From assembly GCA_945877885.1 (NCBI GenBank), contig CAMCSI010000007.1, forward strand, positions 1 to 16,739: a DNA stretch of 16,739 nucleotides. The letters run 5' to 3'. Positions 7,452 to 15,115 of this stretch are shown piece after piece. Below the pieces are notes generated by a model, which worked only from the letters and a program-made list of their open reading frames with translations, was not told where the DNA came from and did no database searches. Numbering within the stretch: the first letter of the stretch is position 1; every line of letters begins with the position of its first letter. The stretch comes from Chlamydia trachomatis. Lineage in GTDB: Bacteria; Chlamydiota; Chlamydiia; Chlamydiales; 2-12-FULL-49-11. Position numbers and translations under genes: made by a program.

Positions 7452-8500
7452 AATTGATTAGGATAAAGTGGAGCCTCTAGTGTAAAAGGGAGCTCAGTGG
7501 CTTGATTAGTACCAAAGAAAAAGGAGAGTTTATTTTCCAAGGTGTTTCTTAAGCTCTCATAAAATGCCTTTTTTTGCACAAAACTAATAACTTGGGTGTT
7601 ATCATCTAATTCTAAGCTCTTTTTCATATGGCTTAATGCATCAAAATATCGAGTATTTGCTGCATCTACATACCCTAATTTTTGAGCATCGGCGCTTCCA
7701 TAGACGGCTGCACCATATTCAATAAGTTTAGCTTTAGTAAGACCATGAGGGGCTCTTGCACTATCAACTACTGTGATAAAACTTTCGTAAACGTCGTTTC
7801 CAATTTTGATAATATCTTTGTAAGAATTAGTGCCATCTACAAGTGGAGTAAACATTGGAAAAGGGATTTTATTTTTCCCAGCACTTACAATCATTGCTTC
7901 CACGCCAATTTTTTGCATAAGATTATAAAAGTTAAATTGAGGAGGGAAAAACACCCCCACTGATCCAATCATTGTGGTCGATTGTGCTGAAATATAATCC
8001 CCGCTACAAGCAAGGTAATAACCAGCTGAGGCACACACATCAGAAATCCACACATGAATAGGCAAATTATATTGTTGTTTAAAGCTCATTAGATCTTGAT
8101 ACATCTCTGCACATTCAGAAGCAGATCCGCCTCTTGAATTGATTTTAATAAAAAGCCCTTTCACCTTATCCATGCTAATTCTTTGTAAATGAGGCTGTTT
8201 CAATATTTTTTGTAATGTTGCAGATGTATTTTCAGTCTTTCTATCAATACCAATAACACCTTCAATATCAATTTGTAAGATTAAATTTCTATCCTTTTTA
8301 AATAAAGAGACATCACCCATTTGATTTGGTTGAACTTTTACCGGTAAAAAATTTTCCTGTATATCAGGTACGTTTTTTAACGCAAATCCGACAAAGGTGG
8401 AAAAGGCAAATAAAGCTATTAAGATACCGATTAAAGTGGCAAAGGTACCTATAAATCGTTTAATGCTGTAACGGAAAATCGATTCATTATTTTGTGACAT
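7448..8500 (-). CDS. sppA: Signal peptide peptidase SppA/SohB-type serine protease (family S49)
   Basis: A membrane-anchored S49 peptidase that probably degrades cleaved signal peptides or other membrane fragments. One N-terminal membrane helix lies at about 16-41. The catalytic core has NSRGGSASE (121-129), the nucleophile Ser158 in VCASAGYYLAC, GSVGVF (179-184), and Lys209 or Lys211 in SAGKNK. The Ser-Lys distance of about 51 fits the Ser/Lys dyad of the short, single-domain SppA and SohB enzymes. At 350 residues it is of the SohB/Bacillus SppA size, not the double-length E. coli SppA. The start is supported by GGAGAG upstream and the promoter at 8531-8559. It is the first gene of the set leading to polA, coaE and rho. 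In C. trachomatis the gene at this place is called sohB. Confidence 0.92.
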   Translation of the reverse strand: MSQNNESIFRYSIKRFIGTFATLIGILIALFAFSTFVGFALKNVPDIQENFLPVKVQPNQMGDVSLFKKDRNLILQIDIEGVIGIDRKTENTSATLQKILKQPHLQRISMDKVKGLFIKINSRGGSASECAEMYQDLMSFKQQYNLPIHVWISDVCASAGYYLACSGDYISAQSTTMIGSVGVFFPPQFNFYNLMQKIGVEAMIVSAGKNKIPFPMFTPLVDGTNSYKDIIKIGNDVYESFITVVDSARAPHGLTKAKLIEYGAAVYGSADAQKLGYVDAANTRYFDALSHMKKSLELDDNTQVISFVQKKAFYESLRNTLENKLSFFFGTNQATELPFTLEAPLYPNQL

Positions 8501-8530
8501 GGGAACTCTCCATTAAAAAATTAATACACA

Positions 8531-8559
8531 ATCATATCTTCTTTTTTTCATAGATGCAA
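8531..8559 (-). promoter_or_regulatory. Probable promoter of the sppA-polA-coaE-rho set
   Basis: Read on the minus strand: -35 TTGCAT (8559-8554), 17-base spacer, -10 TATGAT (8536-8531). Transcription would begin near 8525, about 25 bases upstream of the sppA ATG. The -10 matches five of six consensus bases, the -35 only three. Confidence 0.5.
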
Positions 8560-8588
8560 GAAAAATACTAGATGATTTACAAAATTAA

Positions 8589-8726
8589 ACACAAAGGCAC
8601 AAAGAAAGACAATAGCCATCTTTTGAAACAACTTATAATCATAATGTATTTTCCATTCCTATTAACATGGATAAAAAATCTCTTTACTAAACCTTTGTGG
8701 GCTTTGTGCTCTTTAGTGAGCAAAGC
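8589..8726. repeat. CACAAAG-type imperfect inverted repeat and hairpin in the pgsA-sppA gap
   Basis: The 297-base gap at 8501-8797 has no credible gene. Besides the sppA promoter it holds CACAAAGGCACAAAG (8590-8604), whose complement recurs with one extra base at 8693-8708, about 88 bases away. A second hairpin overlaps the right arm: GCTTTGTGCTC (8701-8711) pairs with GAGCAAAGC (8718-8726), with a two-base bulge. No T run follows, so this is not a standard terminator. An 86-codon plus-strand frame at 8572-8832 runs through it but looks accidental. The pattern may be a remnant of a dispersed repeat. Confidence 0.5.
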
Positions 8727-8797
8727 GAGCGGGTGGTTTAAAATCTGCAGATATCGATTCTCTGTTAATAAATTTGAAGTTAATTGGCTAAGGTGCG

Positions 8798-9325
8798 TTA
8801 TTTATGGGAGAGCTTTTTATTTTGAGAAATAGTGCTTAGTAGAAGCTCTGTAAAGATTATAGGGGCAAGGGCGAAGAATATACAGTAGAGAAATATGGGG
8901 GGGCTATAGCCTAATACCATGGCAAAGATAAGCAGGAACTGCAAGGCTGTGGTGATTTTACTACTTAGTGGAGGTAAAACTACAAGGGCCTTTTTGCCGA
9001 AAAAAATCAGCGTTGTGAGTATATAAAGGATAATGCTTATATCACGAATTAAAAATGAAAATAAGCCAAAGATGGAAAGGGTGTCAGAGGCAATTAATGC
9101 CCCCATCACAAAATAGACAAAAAACTTATCCATGACAGGATCAAGCACTTTGCCTAAAAAGGTTTCATTTTTAAATTTTCTTGCCAAGTATCCATCAATG
9201 CAATCAGAAATCATAGCAGCAACGATGGCAAAAACACGTATTTGAACAGATTGGAAAAGAAATAAGAAGGCAAGGGGGCCTCTTAGCAAGGAAATGGTGT
9301 TAGAAAGAGTTAACATATTTTTCAT
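8798..9325 (-). CDS. pgsA: CDP-alcohol phosphatidyltransferase, probable phosphatidylglycerophosphate synthase
   Basis: A 175-residue integral membrane enzyme that transfers a phosphatidyl group from CDP-diacylglycerol to an alcohol, most likely glycerol 3-phosphate, giving the precursor of phosphatidylglycerol. The family signature DxxDGxxARx8GxxxDxxxD is complete, from D41 through D44, G45, A48, R49, G58 and D62 to D66. About six hydrophobic segments fit the family fold. Substrate choice is inferred from similarity and from the pgsA gene in the same chlamydial neighbourhood; related enzymes use serine or inositol. No strong ribosome binding site precedes the ATG; Met4 is another possible start. 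The gene follows npt by 70 bases in the same direction and is probably cotranscribed. Its first 15 bases are duplicated upstream (see the repeat at 9311-9387). Confidence 0.85.
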   Translation of the reverse strand: MKNMLTLSNTISLLRGPLAFLFLFQSVQIRVFAIVAAMISDCIDGYLARKFKNETFLGKVLDPVMDKFFVYFVMGALIASDTLSIFGLFSFLIRDISIILYILTTLIFFGKKALVVLPPLSSKITTALQFLLIFAMVLGYSPPIFLYCIFFALAPIIFTELLLSTISQNKKLSHK

Positions 9326-9387
9326 AATGAGCTAGCTTCAAAAAAAGTGTACAATTTTTTGTTTTCCTTTTATAACATATTTTTCAT
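9311..9387 (-). repeat. 15-bp direct repeat of the pgsA start, forming a five-codon minicistron
   Basis: The first 15 bases of pgsA (9325-9311 on the minus strand, encoding MKNML) recur exactly at 9387-9373 in the npt-pgsA gap. In the upstream copy the sixth codon is TAA (9372-9370), so it reads MKNML-stop. It starts eight bases after the npt stop codon, and the copies are 62 bases apart, so they are in different frames. It may be a chance or slippage duplication, a remnant of an older gene start, or a leader peptide tied to pgsA translation. Confidence 0.55.
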
Positions 9388-9395
9388 TTTGCGGC

Positions 9396-10943
9396 CTAGG
9401 CTTTCTGCAAGGGCCCATCGGATGCAAAATTTTGGGGCTCCTCTTCTTTTGAGGTGGCATTAAAGAGCACGCCAAGGGCTCTTACAGCCATAAGCCATCC
9501 AATGAAGATCATAATGATAATGACACCTACAAATGGAGCGCTCATGGTCACACTTCCAAAAATCATTAAAAGAGCTTGATGAATGATCGATGCCCCAGAT
9601 TTTCCAAGTCTTGATCCAATTCCGTCAATGGCAGCTTTTCCTTTTTCTTTCGATTCTTTGCTAAGTGGGATAAAGGCCATCTCTTTAGTAACATCAAAGA
9701 AGGTAAATTTTGAGGCTCTAGAGAAAATATTTTGAAAAGAGCCTAAAGCGGAGGCAATGACCAAAGGCGAGGTGCCTAGTGCTGCGGCAAAAGTTAGGGC
9801 TGAAGCGCTTGATCTACCTAAGTAAAATAGGAAGAAAAATACTGCCGAAATGAGCAATATTAAAGGGGTTACATAAGCAGAAACGGTCCAGCCATATTTT
9901 CTTACCACTTGACCACAAACAAAGATGGATAAAATGGTGGAAAACAGACCAATATAGGTCATCACACTACCCATGTATGAGCTATAATCGGCTGCATAAG
10001 GGTAAAGAAGATGTACCTGGTCTTTCCAAACCACTTCTATAAGTGTTAGGGCCATATTGAAGAATAAAACGATCAAAGCAATACAAATAAGGTAATTGGA
10101 CTGAGCTAGATAAGCGAAATTTTTGCGCAACCCCATATCTGGTTTTTTTTCTTTTTTAGAAGGGGTAGATTCCTCTTCAACCGGTGCTATCGAACGGTTT
10201 AATCTTCTATATAAAAATAAGGTAAGAACTCCTATTACAATAATCAGGGAAATGATCGTAATAAATGAAAATGTCCATCGATCTGCTTGAATATTTAGAT
10301 AAGAGTGAAGGAATTTCCCACAAAAAAACATCCCTGCTTGACCTGCTAAAATAGTTGCAATATTTGCTCCAACTCCTAAAATTGCATAAAACCGACCAGC
10401 TTCTTTCACAGAGGTGACTTCATTTGCAAAGCCCCAAAAGAGAATGGACATAATCATTGTGCCCCAAAGCTCACTAAGAACATAAAATAGGGTGAATGTC
10501 CAATTTCTAAAAACAGCGATTAATCCTATACACCCCTTCGGGAGAAGCTCTTGTAATTTATCTGCAAGTGTATTTGGGTGTAAATAATCTTGATTTGGGT
10601 AGAGAATAAAGGCAAATACGAAGAAAAAGACTAAAAAGCCTGACATGATGATGGTAAATACTTTTTCTCTGTCATAACGATTGGAAAGACGGGTGTAGAT
10701 TAAGGTGATAAGTAATGCCATGGGTAAAATCGCCCATACCTTGATAAAGGGGATAGTTGCAGCCCCAGAGTCTTTGGCGGTAACAATTAGTGCATCTTTT
10801 ATCGTTTTTAATAAACTATAATTGAAAACTACCAACGAATAAATGATTAACATGGGTAGGAATTTAGAATGTTCAGATCGTAAAATTGGCCAAAATAGAC
10901 GCTTTAAGGGGTGCATATTCTTGAACACATTTTCATTATTCAT
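9396..10943 (-). CDS. npt: NTT-family nucleotide transporter (ATP/ADP translocase type)
   Basis: A 515-residue inner-membrane carrier of the plastid/Rickettsia/Chlamydia nucleotide transporter family, used by intracellular bacteria to take host ATP or other nucleotides. About 11-12 hydrophobic segments are visible between residues 28 and 495. Conserved landmarks are LKTIKDALIVT (45-55), LSELWG (156-161), FANEVTSVKEAGRFYAILGVGAN (172-194, in part), IEVVWK (302-307) and GSRLGKSG (443-450). K49, E158, E303 and K448 appear to match the four charged residues shown to matter in plant NTT1. A charged loop at 253-270 divides the two halves. Whether it exchanges ATP for ADP or carries other nucleotides with protons cannot be told; chlamydiae have several paralogues with different substrates. 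A weak ribosome binding site (AGG) precedes the ATG; the leader from the promoter at 11121-11148 would be about 170 bases. Confidence 0.93.
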   Translation of the reverse strand: MNNENVFKNMHPLKRLFWPILRSEHSKFLPMLIIYSLVVFNYSLLKTIKDALIVTAKDSGAATIPFIKVWAILPMALLITLIYTRLSNRYDREKVFTIIMSGFLVFFFVFAFILYPNQDYLHPNTLADKLQELLPKGCIGLIAVFRNWTFTLFYVLSELWGTMIMSILFWGFANEVTSVKEAGRFYAILGVGANIATILAGQAGMFFCGKFLHSYLNIQADRWTFSFITIISLIIVIGVLTLFLYRRLNRSIAPVEEESTPSKKEKKPDMGLRKNFAYLAQSNYLICIALIVLFFNMALTLIEVVWKDQVHLLYPYAADYSSYMGSVMTYIGLFSTILSIFVCGQVVRKYGWTVSAYVTPLILLISAVFFFLFYLGRSSASALTFAAALGTSPLVIASALGSFQNIFSRASKFTFFDVTKEMAFIPLSKESKEKGKAAIDGIGSRLGKSGASIIHQALLMIFGSVTMSAPFVGVIIIMIFIGWLMAVRALGVLFNATSKEEEPQNFASDGPLQKA

Positions 10944-11120
10944 GAGAACCTGTAGGGATAAATGGTTTTTTGTAAAAAAAAGATTTGTTTTCGGTCATAA
11001 CAACATCGAGTGGCGATAAATACGGGAAAGAAGGGGAATTTTTTATTCTAATCTTCAAAATATTCTCTAATATAGAGTTGTTACCCTGTAGGAAGATATA
11101 GGCTCTTACTACGTACAAAT

Positions 11121-11148
11121 AGTATATCTCATTTCACTTAATAATCAA
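11121..11148 (-). promoter_or_regulatory. Probable promoter of npt-pgsA
   Basis: Minus strand: -35 TTGATT (11148-11143), 16-base spacer, -10 TATACT (11126-11121). It implies a leader of about 170 bases before npt. Within that leader are a small hairpin (CTCTA/TAGAG, 11065-11077) and two copies of CCTACAGG (11092-11085 and 10956-10949), the second at the ribosome binding position. A 60-codon TTG-initiated frame covers the leader but shows no sign of being a gene. Confidence 0.5.
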
Positions 11149-11171
11149 GCTATTTTCAAACGCTTCTAAAA

Positions 11172-12380
11172 TTAGTAAGTATTATCTAAAGCAGTAAGGC
11201 CGGGAAGGGTTCCTTTTTCGATAAATGCAAGGGTTGCGCCCCCACCTGTAGATATATGGGTAAATTTTTGCCATTTTGGGATCAAATGGGCTGCATGCGC
11301 GGTATCGCCTCCTCCTACAATAGTCATAGCTTTACTTTCAGAGAGAAAGCTTGCCATTTCTAAGGTTCCATGTTGGAAGGCTTTTAGCTCAAATACCCCA
11401 AATGGGCCATTCCAAAAAATAGTTTTTGCTTTTTTAAGAATTTCTTTTAATTCAGCAATGGTTCTTGGTCCAATATCAGCACCTAAGTAACCATCATTGA
11501 TCCCTTCTTTTATGGAGACTAAGGCGGTTTCAGCTTCATCCGATAGGGTTTGAGTGATAATAATATCTTCAGGAAGGTGAAGGTTGATTCCGCGGGACTT
11601 GCACTTTTTCATGATGTTTTTTGCCATATCGATATGCTCATGGTCGACAAGCGAATTCCCTGTTTTATAACCTAGGGCGTGAAGAAACGTAAAAGCCATA
11701 GCCCCTGTTAAAATTAAGCCATCAATTCTATCTAAAAGTGATTCTAAGATGCCAAGTTTTGTAGATACTTTTGCCCCACCAATAATTGCATAAAAAGGGT
11801 GTTCAGCTTGTCCTAAAAGATTATCTAGGACTAAAACCTCCTTTTCAACTAAAAAACCTACCGCTTTTATTTCATATTTTTTTGGAAGGTAGGTGATTGA
11901 GGCATGATTTCTATGTAGACAGCCGAATGCATCTGCTATGTAAATGTCGGCAAGATCGCTTAGATAGTCGATAAATTCTGGATATTTTTCAGGATTTTCT
12001 TCTCCCGGATGGAATCGTATATTTTCAAGTAGTAGAAGATCACCTGGCCTTAATCTATCGGCGAGTTTTTTTGTGTGGCTTCCAAATTCAGCAGATGAAA
12101 TCTGTACCTCCATTTCTAGAAGTTTAGAAAGGTGTTTTGCAATCGGTGCAACCGATAAAGAAGGGACAAAGCGGCCGCCAGGTCTTCCAAGATGGGAGAT
12201 TAATATGCATGAGGCACCTGATTCTAATATGTATTTGATAGTGGATAAAGAGGCTTTAATGCGAGAGTCATCGGTGATTTTGCCCCCATCCATAGGAACG
12301 TTAAAATCAACCCGTACTAATACTTTTTTATTCTTTAGATGAAGCGTGGTAAGGGTTTTAAAGTCTCGAGTTTTCTGCAT
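11172..12380 (-). CDS. pgk: Phosphoglycerate kinase
   Basis: The glycolytic enzyme that makes ATP from 1,3-bisphosphoglycerate and ADP in the cytoplasm. The 402-residue length is normal. Motifs in order: the PGK signature RVDFNVPMDGGKITDDSR (23-40), the substrate-binding SHLGRPGG (62-69), GGAKVSTKLG (201-210), WNGPFGVFE (323-331), VGGGDTAHA (355-363) and STGGGATLAFIE (377-388). All expected active-site elements appear intact. The ribosome binding site is poor: AGAAGGG lies about 20 bases upstream of the ATG, but no other start gives a normal N-terminus. The gene lies 78 bases after the exonuclease gene on the same strand. It may be read from that upstream set or from its own weak promoter in the gap (TTGTGT, 17 bases, TAGTAT). 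Confidence 0.97.
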   Translation of the reverse strand: MQKTRDFKTLTTLHLKNKKVLVRVDFNVPMDGGKITDDSRIKASLSTIKYILESGASCILISHLGRPGGRFVPSLSVAPIAKHLSKLLEMEVQISSAEFGSHTKKLADRLRPGDLLLLENIRFHPGEENPEKYPEFIDYLSDLADIYIADAFGCLHRNHASITYLPKKYEIKAVGFLVEKEVLVLDNLLGQAEHPFYAIIGGAKVSTKLGILESLLDRIDGLILTGAMAFTFLHALGYKTGNSLVDHEHIDMAKNIMKKCKSRGINLHLPEDIIITQTLSDEAETALVSIKEGINDGYLGADIGPRTIAELKEILKKAKTIFWNGPFGVFELKAFQHGTLEMASFLSESKAMTIVGGGDTAHAAHLIPKWQKFTHISTGGGATLAFIEKGTLPGLTALDNTY

Positions 12381-12458
12381 AATCTTATAAAGTGGTCCCT
12401 TCTTGCTAAAGTGAAAATACTAGCCACTTAGTTCATATAACACAATAGACTTCTTTAA

Positions 12459-13208
12459 CTATAAATCTTTGAAAGGGTTTGTGGATTCAAAAAAAGGCTT
12501 TTGTTTACGTCTTTTTTTTCTCTCTTGATTGATGGAATATAGAAGATCTTCATCGAAATTTTGATGTCCTGCCCAATGAAGGTAATCGATTGGAATTTCT
12601 TTGAAAAAATATCCTTTATACTTGCCAAAAGGGAAGGCTTTCATGGCCACAGGTTTTGTTAATCTATTTAGCATTTCTTCCGTGGTTTTAAAACCTACGG
12701 CTAATTTTTCAAATACTTTGATGTTTACTACCACATCATTCATAGCTCTATGAGCTCCTTCCTCTGGGATGTTAAAGTGCTCCCTTAAAACCTCTAGCGA
12801 ATTTTTTGGACTTTCGCCGTAAAGTCTTGCAAGTCTTAATGTATCTATCACAGGATTGGAAGTAAGAGATTTTGAATGATTAAGGCGGCGCAAAGCTGAT
12901 TCAATCATTTGAATATCAAATCCAACGTTATGACCCATAATTGGATATTTACCAATTAAATTTACAGCCTCATCTAACACATCTTCGATAAAAGGTTTAC
13001 CTTTTACCATATCATCGCTTATGTGATGAATGGCGATGGATTCAGGTGGAATAGGACGTTTTGGGTCAATTAGATAATCAAGACTTCCAAGTTCCTTTTC
13101 AAAAGTAAACTTAACAATAGCAATTTCAATGATTTCATCGTTATTTACATCAAGACCTGTAGTTTCACAGTCAAGACAAATAAGAGTGTCTGTTTTAATT
13201 AAGCCCAT
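12459..13208 (-). CDS. DEDDh 3'-5' exonuclease (DnaQ-like) with C-terminal DUF3820-like domain
   Basis: A 249-residue exonuclease of the DnaQ/Pol III epsilon superfamily. The DEDDh residues are present: D13 and E15 in CLDCETTG, D98 in HNVGFD, and H153 with D158 in AHRAMND. HHISDDMV (61-68) is also typical. After a linker, residues about 191-235 (FPFGKYKGYFFKEIPIDYLHW) resemble the DUF3820 domain sometimes fused to such nucleases, and a basic tail follows. It may proofread as the epsilon subunit or act in repair or RNA processing; sequence alone does not separate these. Chlamydia has a dnaQ gene near tsaE, which fits this context. The ATG overlaps the engB stop by 14 bases, which suggests translational coupling. 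Confidence 0.9.
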   Translation of the reverse strand: MGLIKTDTLICLDCETTGLDVNNDEIIEIAIVKFTFEKELGSLDYLIDPKRPIPPESIAIHHISDDMVKGKPFIEDVLDEAVNLIGKYPIMGHNVGFDIQMIESALRRLNHSKSLTSNPVIDTLRLARLYGESPKNSLEVLREHFNIPEEGAHRAMNDVVVNIKVFEKLAVGFKTTEEMLNRLTKPVAMKAFPFGKYKGYFFKEIPIDYLHWAGHQNFDEDLLYSINQERKKRRKQKPFFESTNPFKDL

Positions 13209-13788
13209 GTTCTAATGCTTCCTTTAAGATGTTGATCAATATTTTCTTTCCAGAATAATCTTTTGTCGAGTATAAAACAGTTTTACACCCCTCAAGAATT
13301 TCAGGAAGTTCTTTTAGTTTTTTTCTTTCCTTTCCCTTTAGTTTATCAGTCTTAGTAAAGACTACAAGTGGTTTTTTGTCTCTAGATTTTAACCATTGTA
13401 GTAATTCTATATCTTTTGGAAAAGGGGGATGTCTACTATCGATCAAGATAGTGAAAATAATGCGGTCTAAATTCTCTTCAATAAATTCTGAAATCCACCC
13501 CATCCACTCATTTTGCTCAGATTTGCTTTTTCTTGCAAAGCCATAGCCAGGCAAATCTACCAAGAATAGATTATCATGAATTAAAAAGTAATTAATAAGA
13601 GCGGTTTTACCAGGGACTGTGGAGGTGTGAGCTAGGTTTTTTGAAGAAAATAAGTGATTGATTAAAGAGGACTTACCCACATTTGATCTGCCAGCAAACA
13701 CAATGATTGGGAAATCCTCTTTGGGGTAGTGCTCTTTACTTGTGGCCGATCGGATAAACGTACATTTATCAAATGTGTATTGCGTCAT
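13195..13788 (-). CDS. engB: Ribosome biogenesis GTPase EngB/YsxC
   Basis: A small TRAFAC GTPase needed for late assembly of the large ribosomal subunit in other bacteria. All G motifs are visible: G1 GRSNVGKSS (33-41), G2 threonine in PGKT (59-62), G3 DLPGYGFA (78-85), G4 TKTD (145-148), and a G5-like segment near STKDYSG (174-180). PGYGFA is particular to the EngB subfamily. The 197-residue length matches the family. It starts inside the end of tsaE (20-base overlap), with AGG 12 bases upstream of the ATG, and ends inside the start of the exonuclease gene, so the three are very probably translated from one message. Confidence 0.95.
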   Translation of the reverse strand: MTQYTFDKCTFIRSATSKEHYPKEDFPIIVFAGRSNVGKSSLINHLFSSKNLAHTSTVPGKTALINYFLIHDNLFLVDLPGYGFARKSKSEQNEWMGWISEFIEENLDRIIFTILIDSRHPPFPKDIELLQWLKSRDKKPLVVFTKTDKLKGKERKKLKELPEILEGCKTVLYSTKDYSGKKILINILKEALEHGLN

Positions 13789-14185
13789 TTCTTGTTACCT
13801 TTCGTCCCTGATGATGATGTGTAAAAGTTAAGGAAATAATATTTCCAGTTAATTCATTTATAACGATCTCTGGCCACTCAATGATGGCGATATACTCACC
13901 CCCTAAAAATTCATCAAACCCTAAAGCAAAAAAATGCTCTCCACTTTTTAAGCGGTAAAGGTCAAAGTGTGCCACCTTTTCATCATAGATATTTAAATAG
14001 GTGAAGGTTGGGCTAGAAACAATGGAGTTAATGGAAAGAGCTTTACACAGCATTTTTGTAAAAGTTGTCTTTCCGGCGCCTAAATCCCCTGAAAGAGTTA
14101 CAATATCCCCAGCTCTTAAGGTAGAGGCTATCTCTATTGCAAACAAATGCATGTTTTCTAAATTACAAACTATGGATTGCGACAT
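13769..14185 (-). CDS. tsaE: tRNA t6A modification ATPase TsaE (YjeE)
   Basis: The ATPase partner of TsaB and TsaD in making N6-threonylcarbamoyladenosine at position 37 of ANN-decoding tRNAs. Walker A GDLGAGKTT (33-41), the family motif SSPTFTY (57-63), HFDLYRL (73-79) and IEWPE (102-106) are all present. The 138-residue length is usual. It lies 14 bases after the DUF2709 gene, with AAGG upstream of the ATG, and overlaps engB by 20 bases. The adjacency of DUF2709 gene, tsaE and DnaQ-like nuclease matches what I recall of C. trachomatis CT538-CT537-CT536, with engB inserted here. Confidence 0.94.
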   Translation of the reverse strand: MSQSIVCNLENMHLFAIEIASTLRAGDIVTLSGDLGAGKTTFTKMLCKALSINSIVSSPTFTYLNIYDEKVAHFDLYRLKSGEHFFALGFDEFLGGEYIAIIEWPEIVINELTGNIISLTFTHHHQGRKVTRNDAIHI

Positions 14186-14199
14186 AAGTATACGCCTTA

Positions 14200-14976
14200 T
14201 TAATCGTCGACGCTGCTTTCTTCCTCAGCCTCTACAACTTCTGCTTCTTCTTCTTCAGAATCTTCCATCCATTTTGTGATGTATTTTGTAAACTCATCAC
14301 GAGTAGATAGGGTTTCAACAAAGGAAGAAACCTTAGAATCTTCTAAGTTGCTTTCTAAAAATTGTAGGAAATCATCATGCAACTCAAATCTATTTTGCGT
14401 TGTTACTTGCTTCATAGGGATAGATTTGATTTGGTTTTCAAGTAAATCTTGGATTACACCTTTTTTGCTATTAAACAGTTTACCAGTTACTACAGAAGAG
14501 AAAACTGTTTTTGAAAGTTCAGCGCTTTGAGGGGTAATATAATTTTTAATCACTTCAGGATCTTCAGAGATATAAAATTTTTTTACACGAATTCCATCTT
14601 TTCTCTCTGTGTTTTCTGGGCAATTTGAGACCCAGTCATAGATTGCATCTTGAGGATTAGGGTGAGTGTTATCAGCAAATACTTTGCCTGAGTAAGGACA
14701 GATGTAAATTTTTTTACTTTCTTCGTTAACACTTTTTTTCCCAAGCTGGATTTTGATCGTTGTTTCACGATAAAGCTTATTCTCTTTTTCAAGAGCCTTT
14801 ACCAGATGATCCTGACTTAAAAAAATCTTTTTCTCTTTCATGAAGACAACAGGACTTAAATTGTGCTTCATCTCAAGAAATGAGAGGTAGGTAGTGATGA
14901 GATCAACGTTACGATTTTTTTTGATAAAATCAAGTAGATCTTTGTAAATGCCTTCTGAAATGGCTAGTTTTGTCAT
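14200..14976 (-). CDS. Chlamydial conserved protein, DUF2709 family (CT538-like)
   Basis: A 258-residue soluble protein of unknown function. I assign it to DUF2709, a family known essentially from chlamydiae, from its position before tsaE and from general resemblance to CT538; I could not run an alignment. It has no signal peptide or membrane helix. The middle carries YICPYSGKVFADNTHPNP (91-108) and a second Cys in SNCPEN (117-122), which is suggestive of a small structural or metal site but with only two cysteines. The C-terminus from about 238 is strongly acidic (Glu/Asp run), a tail often seen in proteins that contact basic partners. The start is supported by GAGGT upstream of ATG and a TATAAT promoter at 15012-15017. 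It heads the set with tsaE, engB and the exonuclease gene. Confidence 0.8.
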   Translation of the reverse strand: MTKLAISEGIYKDLLDFIKKNRNVDLITTYLSFLEMKHNLSPVVFMKEKKIFLSQDHLVKALEKENKLYRETTIKIQLGKKSVNEESKKIYICPYSGKVFADNTHPNPQDAIYDWVSNCPENTERKDGIRVKKFYISEDPEVIKNYITPQSAELSKTVFSSVVTGKLFNSKKGVIQDLLENQIKSIPMKQVTTQNRFELHDDFLQFLESNLEDSKVSSFVETLSTRDEFTKYITKWMEDSEEEEAEVVEAEEESSVDD

Positions 14977-15011
14977 TGGTATACCTCTGCAGTATTGAAT
15001 ACAGGAAATAT

Positions 15012-15038
15012 ATTATAAAAAAAATCCCTTTTACGCAA
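15012..15038 (-). promoter_or_regulatory. Promoter of the DUF2709-tsaE-engB-exonuclease set
   Basis: On the minus strand a perfect -10 TATAAT (15017-15012) lies 15 bases after TTGCGT (15038-15033), a weak and closely spaced -35. A run of seven T immediately precedes the -10. Transcription would start near 15005, with a leader of about 29 bases that includes the GAGGT ribosome binding site. For the divergent plus-strand gene only TACAAT (15081-15086) is visible, without a clear -35. Confidence 0.55.
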
Positions 15039-15115
15039 GTGATAATGAATGAGGTGGAGTATTTTCTTTACCTTTTCATCTACAATCTGCTACTCTACTT
15101 CCTTTTTGAGGTAAT

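Noticed and set aside
8701..8726. Hairpin downstream of pgsA as its terminator
   Set aside because: The stem has a two-base bulge and no T run follows on either strand, so it is listed only as part of a repeat.
8572..8832. An 86-codon plus-strand frame over the pgsA-sppA gap
   Set aside because: It crosses a repeat, runs into pgsA on the other strand, lacks a ribosome binding site and has no protein-like conserved character.
10949..11092. Two CCTACAGG copies and a small hairpin in the npt leader as a riboswitch
   Set aside because: Eight-base repeats and a five-bp stem are too weak to claim a structured regulator without comparative data.
10936..11118. A 60-codon minus-strand frame between pgk and npt
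   Set aside because: It begins with TTG at the predicted transcription start, has no ribosome binding site and no domain character, and overlaps npt by eight bases; it is most likely leader sequence.
14583..14792. A lysine-rich minus-strand frame inside the DUF2709 gene
   Set aside because: It lies in a shifted frame within a well-supported gene and has basic low-complexity composition only.
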